The notes under the pieces are model-generated. The model worked only from the letters and a program-made list of their open reading frames with translations, did no database searches and was not told the origin of the DNA. From Clostridiales bacterium (GTDB taxonomy: Bacteria; Acidobacteriota; Aminicenantia; Aminicenantales; UBA8522): DNA of 64,000 bases. A program made the translations under genes and the position numbers. The stretch is taken from NCBI GenBank assembly GCA_029907205.1, contig JARYMI010000007.1, forward strand, positions 31,290 through 95,289, read 5' to 3'. Positions 63,930 to 64,000 of this stretch are shown one piece after another (the first letter of the stretch is position 1; every line of letters starts with the position of its first letter).

Positions 63930-64000
63930 GTGTGCCCGGCATGGACAACGGCTTGGGGGTTAAAGTCCCCTGCAGGTTCTGATGGCAGAAACTGCTAGCC
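63930..64000 (+). ncRNA. 5' end of a probable group II intron (truncated by window edge)
   Basis: Begins GTGTGCCCGGCATGG, the typical bacterial group II intron 5' boundary (GUGYGCCCGGCAUGG). A short stem-loop follows (GGGGGTTAAAGTCCCC) and then GATGGCAGAAACTGCTAGCC, resembling domain I. Domains II-VI and the reverse transcriptase/maturase would lie beyond the edge. Confidence 0.65.

Noticed and set aside
63816..63998. 60-codon ORF at the right end
   Set aside because: It runs through two perfect hairpins and the intron-like 5' end, has no RBS, and its peptide is unrecognised.

Overview
The window looks like chromosome of an uncultured, anaerobic, diderm (Gram-negative type) bacterium. An outer membrane is indicated by TonB/ExbB/ExbD, a second TonB-like protein, a beta-barrel protein and RseP. 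Anaerobic, hydrogen-linked metabolism is indicated by pyruvate:ferredoxin oxidoreductase (porCDAB), a 2[4Fe-4S] ferredoxin, class I fumarase, HypC/D/E/F and QueH. Isoprenoids come from the MEP pathway (dxr, ispG). The bulk sequence is moderately GC-rich, with dispersed GGGGACA-type hairpin repeats between genes. The combination fits Candidatus Aminicenantes (former OP8) or a related acidobacterial-type lineage; this is inference, because no rRNA is present.

Layout. 1-1.5 kb: the end of one nucleotide-sugar dehydrogenase, then ugd. 1.5-6.05 kb (minus): hypC-hypD-hypE and a secreted six-hairpin glycosidase. 6.1-12.3 kb (plus): envelope/isoprenoid operon uppS-cdsA-dxr-rseP-ispG-larE behind a consensus promoter that abuts the uppS start codon. 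12.4-20.8 kb (minus): a 2-hydroxyacid dehydrogenase, tonB-exbB-exbD, and ychF-tgt-yajC-secD-secF. 21-26.9 kb: lepB, a membrane phosphodiesterase-like protein (minus), SAM hydrolase and recD2. 27.2-33.2 kb (plus): SH3 protein, M48 lipoprotein, CHASE2 adenylate cyclase, MBL-fold hydrolase and an MscS channel with a cyclic-nucleotide-binding domain. This block reads as a possible cyclic-nucleotide circuit, and it lies between two inverted copies of a 150-bp palindromic element.

33.5-37.8 kb: tRNA-Arg(CCT) followed by an AT-rich minus-strand cassette (khpA, RRM protein, RpoD-like sigma factor, B12-binding radical SAM protein). The cassette ends at a perfect 47-bp repeat of the tRNA 3' end, the signature of a tRNA-targeted genomic island, although no integrase is present. 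37.8-43.7 kb: TPR protein, ferredoxin, M50 protease, zinc-ribbon protein, hypF, queH. 43.9-50.1 kb: coiled-coil membrane protein, M14 carboxypeptidase, outer-membrane protein, fabH, ccdA and a TlpA-like thioredoxin. 50.1-54 kb: fumA-porCDAB. 54.1-60.1 kb: vapBC, aldehyde dehydrogenase, endonuclease IV-like protein, thiC and mntA-hepT, with several hairpin repeats between them. 60.1-63.7 kb: TonB/TPR protein, a receiver-PAS-histidine kinase with its NarL-type regulator, and a PilZ protein. The last ~300 bases hold an orphan promoter, two strong hairpins and what looks like the 5' end of a group II intron cut by the window edge.

There are no rRNA genes, CRISPR arrays or intact transposase genes. 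The most distinctive content is the tRNA-Arg island with its sigma factor and RNA-binding proteins, the cyclase-hydrolase-channel block, the covarying hairpin family, and two apparently leaderless promoters.
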